From Thermofilaceae archaeon (GTDB lineage Archaea; Thermoproteota; Thermoprotei; Thermofilales; B69-G16): DNA of 14,291 nucleotides. Made by a program: the position numbers and the translations under genes. The stretch covers positions 1-14,291 of the forward strand of contig JALURF010000064.1 of assembly GCA_027017165.1 (NCBI GenBank), in the 5' to 3' direction. This document shows positions 12,308-14,291 of the stretch, one piece after another; within the stretch, counting starts at the first letter, position 1, and every line of letters begins with the position of its first letter. The notes under the pieces are model-generated. The model was not told the DNA's origin and searched no databases. It saw only the letters and a list, made by a program, of their open reading frames with translations.

Positions 12308-13102
12308 ATGGGCAAAGAAAAACTTTTCCCCCGATACGTCCCGTGGATGCTCTACGCTCCCGACGCCGAGCTCTGCGAATTCTGCTTCACAATTCCAAAC
12401 AAGCCCGGACAACTCAAAAAAGCATTAGAAATTTTCGAAAAATACGGAGTAAACATTTTGAGTATAAGCGGCTACGCCCTTCCAACGTGGAAAGAAGGAC
12501 GCATATTCATATTCGCCGACGTCAAAAAGGCAAGAGATAAACTGGAGAATATCGAAGAAGAACTGGAAAAAGTGGCGGGAGACGTGTACATTAAGTATCA
12601 ACCCGTCCCCGGCTTTATGATAGATGAGTTCACCCATCCCGTCTACGTCTTTCCCGGAGTACGCTCTCTAATACTTTTAGAACCCGACTTCGCTGAGATG
12701 ATTAAAGGGCTCTACGAGAAGTTCGGCGAAATAGCCGCAACCCTCCTCTACCACGAAGCCTTCTCCGGCGGAAAATTCCTCGCAGAATACCTCTCGAAGA
12801 AGCTAAAACTCGACGGGCGAGAACTACTAGCCGAGTGTCTTAAATTCTACCAGGCCGGAGGATGGGGTAAAGTAACGCTGGTCAAGTACGACACAAGAAA
12901 GCCGGAGATAGTATTAAGACTCCAAGACTCCCTAGAATGCGGCATCTTTGGCCGTTTAGAAAAACCCACAAGCCACTTCTTGAGAGGACATTTAAGCGGA
13001 TTATTGACCGGATTACTCGGCAGAAATGTTCGAGTCATAGAGAGAAAGTGTATAGCTATGGGAGACCCCTACTGCGAATTCCAACTCGAAACCCTAGACT
13101 AA
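12308..13102 (+). CDS. ACT domain plus V4R (4-vinyl reductase) domain protein
   Basis: A 264-residue soluble protein with two sensor-type domains. Residues about 22-100 form an ACT domain: CEFCFTIPNKPGQLKKALEI, FEKYGVNILSISGY, then RIFIFADVKKARDKLE. ACT domains usually bind amino acids. Residues about 135-262 form a V4R domain: LLYHEAFSGGKFLAE, CLKFYQAGGWGKV, LEC at 209-211, the motif PTSHFLRGHLSGLLTGLLGR with H223, and ERKCIAMGDPYCEF with C248 and C256, a likely metal-binding set. V4R domains bind small hydrophobic ligands or chlorophyll precursors and occur in regulators. No DNA-binding domain is visible, so it would act through a partner. The ATG at 12308 has only AGGT upstream. The gene uses C-ending codons more than genes to its left. 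Confidence 0.82.
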   Translation: MGKEKLFPRYVPWMLYAPDAELCEFCFTIPNKPGQLKKALEIFEKYGVNILSISGYALPTWKEGRIFIFADVKKARDKLENIEEELEKVAGDVYIKYQPVPGFMIDEFTHPVYVFPGVRSLILLEPDFAEMIKGLYEKFGEIAATLLYHEAFSGGKFLAEYLSKKLKLDGRELLAECLKFYQAGGWGKVTLVKYDTRKPEIVLRLQDSLECGIFGRLEKPTSHFLRGHLSGLLTGLLGRNVRVIERKCIAMGDPYCEFQLETLD

Positions 13103-13177
13103 GCTTTATAACTGCAACCCGCCGCTCCTTTAGACCCGCTAGTCTAGACGATATTCCAAACCTGCTTCTAGACAAGG

Positions 13178-13186
13178 CTTAAAAAT
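13178..13186 (+). promoter_or_regulatory. Putative TATA box of the GNAT gene
   Basis: CTTAAAAAT lies 27-35 bases upstream of the ATG at 13213. Transcription would begin within a few bases of the start codon, so the mRNA is probably leaderless, in keeping with the absence of a ribosome binding site. Confidence 0.6.
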
Positions 13187-13212
13187 AGAACAGCAGAGTA
13201 TATAGAGAAAGT

Positions 13213-14094
13213 ATGCCGGATTTAACTATAAAAACGATAGAAGACCCGGAGAAATACTGGGAAGTAGTCGATTTAATGACAGACGTCTGGGGCATAAAAG
13301 ACTATAGAGAAGTCGTAGCCGCCCACATGCTACGCGCCGCCGCCGACAACGGCGGGCTAGTCCTAGCCGCATACAAAAACGGCGAAATTATAGGTTTTAT
13401 CTTCGGCATACTGGCCATAGATGAACAAGGGAGGCTATACCACTACTCTCACATGCTCGGCGTGAAGAAGGAATATAGGGGGACCGGCGCCGCGTTTAAA
13501 CTGAAGATGGCCCAGAGGGATTTCGTGCTCCGCCAAGGGCTAGACCTGGTCATGTGGACTTTCGACCCTCAGCAAGGGAGGAACGCGAATTTCAACTTTG
13601 CGAAGCTCGGGGTAATATGCAGGAGGTTCTACAGGAACTACTACGGCACTATGAGAGATGAGATAAATAGAGGATTGGTAAGCGACCGCTTTAAGGTGGA
13701 GTGGTGGATTAGGAGCAGGAGAGTGGAGAAGCGGTTAAGTGGAGAGTTTCCACCCCCTAGAATGGAAGACGTGGAAGGAATAGCCGAGCCAGTAGTCGAG
13801 ACTAGAGAAATAGCCCCGGGCGTTAGGAGGATCGAGAAACTTGTATTAGATGCGGAGAACGAAGCCCTACTCGTGGAAATCCCGGCGAACGTCGATAAAG
13901 TTAGGGATTACAGTCTCGAACTAGCGAACGATTGGAGGCTAAAGCTGAGGCCCGTCTTCGAGGGCTACTTCTCTAAAGGCTATATAGCCGTAGAATTCAT
14001 CTCCCACCTAGAGAAGGGGGAGAGGAGGAACTATTATCTATTCTGGAAAGCTCCACTGGAAGAAGTGCTCAAAGGTGGGAAGCCTTGGAGATAA
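13213..14094 (+). CDS. GNAT-family acyltransferase of the COG3375 type
   Basis: A 293-residue protein with an N-terminal GNAT domain (about 1-160). Acyl-CoA binding motif A is MLGVKKEYRGTGAAFKLKMA (residues 81-100), and the family-specific run is MWTFDP then NANFNFAKLGVICRRFYRNYYG (up to residue 145). The C-terminal half (about 160-293) is the extra domain found in this group, ending in NYYLFWKAP. It overlaps by 10 bases the gene of an o-succinylbenzoate synthase / N-acylamino acid racemase-like enzyme. In Geobacillus a GNAT enzyme next to such a racemase N-succinylates D-amino acids for conversion to the L-form; the same scheme is inferred here from context. A leaderless ATG start is supported by the TATA box. 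Confidence 0.85.
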   Translation: MPDLTIKTIEDPEKYWEVVDLMTDVWGIKDYREVVAAHMLRAAADNGGLVLAAYKNGEIIGFIFGILAIDEQGRLYHYSHMLGVKKEYRGTGAAFKLKMAQRDFVLRQGLDLVMWTFDPQQGRNANFNFAKLGVICRRFYRNYYGTMRDEINRGLVSDRFKVEWWIRSRRVEKRLSGEFPPPRMEDVEGIAEPVVETREIAPGVRRIEKLVLDAENEALLVEIPANVDKVRDYSLELANDWRLKLRPVFEGYFSKGYIAVEFISHLEKGERRNYYLFWKAPLEEVLKGGKPWR

Positions 14095-14291
14095 AAAAGA
14101 TAGAAATCTACGAGCTAGAGGTAAAGCTTAAAGAATCCTTCGAAACCAGCTTCGGCTCCGTACAGTACAAGCCAGCCATGCTCATCAAGGTGGAGGAGAA
14201 GTGGGGCGAGGAAGGATGGGGAGAAGTAGCGGCTGGAGAAGGGCCCTGGTACAACTACGAAACCTATGAAACAGCCCTCGTAGCACTGGAC
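14085..14291 (+). CDS. Enolase-superfamily enzyme, o-succinylbenzoate synthase / N-acylamino acid racemase type, N-terminal part
   Basis: The first 69 residues of a gene cut by the window end. The translation starts LEIKKIEIYELEVKLKESFE, then TSFGSVQYKPAMLIKVEEKW, and GEVAAGEGPWYNYETYETAL. This is the capping-domain start of the MenC/NSAR group of the enolase superfamily; the ETSFG stretch and the GEGP-WYNYET stretch are characteristic. Catalytic lysines and metal ligands lie beyond the window. The start is TTG at 14085, read in another frame from the GNAT gene, overlapping it by 10 bases, with AAAGGTGGG a few bases upstream. Racemase and dehydratase activities cannot be told apart from this part; the GNAT neighbour favours N-acylamino acid racemisation. 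Confidence 0.85.
   Translation, partial: MEIKKIEIYELEVKLKESFETSFGSVQYKPAMLIKVEEKWGEEGWGEVAAGEGPWYNYETYETALVALD

Noticed and set aside
12226..12540. 104-residue + strand ORF upstream of and overlapping the ACT-V4R gene
   Set aside because: It overlaps most of the ACT domain in another frame, its sequence is low-complexity and basic, and the ACT-V4R reading has clear family motifs.
13094..13173. Four (C/T)TAGAC copies after the ACT-V4R gene
   Set aside because: The copies are short, unevenly spaced and one lies in the coding end; CTAGAC is plausible by chance in this composition, so it was not listed as an operator.

Overview
The window looks like a chromosome segment from a thermophilic archaeon, most likely a member of the Thermoproteota (crenarchaeal side). 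The evidence is an archaeal-type S10-like ribosomal protein cluster containing the RNase P protein Rpp29, an archaeal ether-lipid prenyltransferase (DGGGP synthase family), TATA boxes about 35-50 bases upstream of starts, GTG/TTG starts, heavy use of ATA/AGA/AGG codons and very tight gene packing. I cannot name a genus from the sequence alone.

Left part (1-7756): a ribosomal protein cluster on the + strand, in the order uL3 (5' end outside the window), uL4, uL23, uL2, uS19, [break], uL22, uS3, uL29, Rpp29, uS17, uL14. Two things depart from the usual archaeal order. First, between uS19 and uL22 lie an unrecognised 107-residue ORF and a convergent UbiA-family prenyltransferase, and uL22 has its own TATA box. 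Second, uL14 is followed with no gap by a predicted PD-(D/E)XK nuclease-like protein with an N-terminal winged helix, then by a small TOPRIM-domain protein, where the uL24/eS4/uL5 genes would usually be.

Middle part (7751-12068): accessory and housekeeping genes on both strands. They are a cysteine-less glutaredoxin-fold protein, a fusion of a nucleotide-kinase-like domain with a nucleoside 2-deoxyribosyltransferase-like domain, a small protein with a duplicated four-cysteine motif, a winged-helix regulator with an S-layer-related C-terminal domain, a TatD-family hydrolase and the nucleotidase SurE. The cysteine-rich gene and the regulator gene are divergent. Their shared intergenic region carries three ATGTCAG repeats around the putative TATA box, which looks like an operator.

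Right part (12308-14291): an ACT-V4R protein (a predicted ligand-binding regulator), then a COG3375-type GNAT acyltransferase that overlaps the start of an enolase-superfamily gene of the o-succinylbenzoate synthase / N-acylamino acid racemase family, which is cut by the window end. The last two genes together suggest N-acylation followed by racemisation of amino acids.

Compactness is a theme. All four convergent gene pairs overlap tail to tail by 6-21 bases, two of them through the identical hexamer TTATAG. Several co-directional pairs overlap by ATGA or abut stop to start. No tRNA, rRNA, CRISPR array or insertion sequence was seen. No gene-free stretch exceeds 240 bases.
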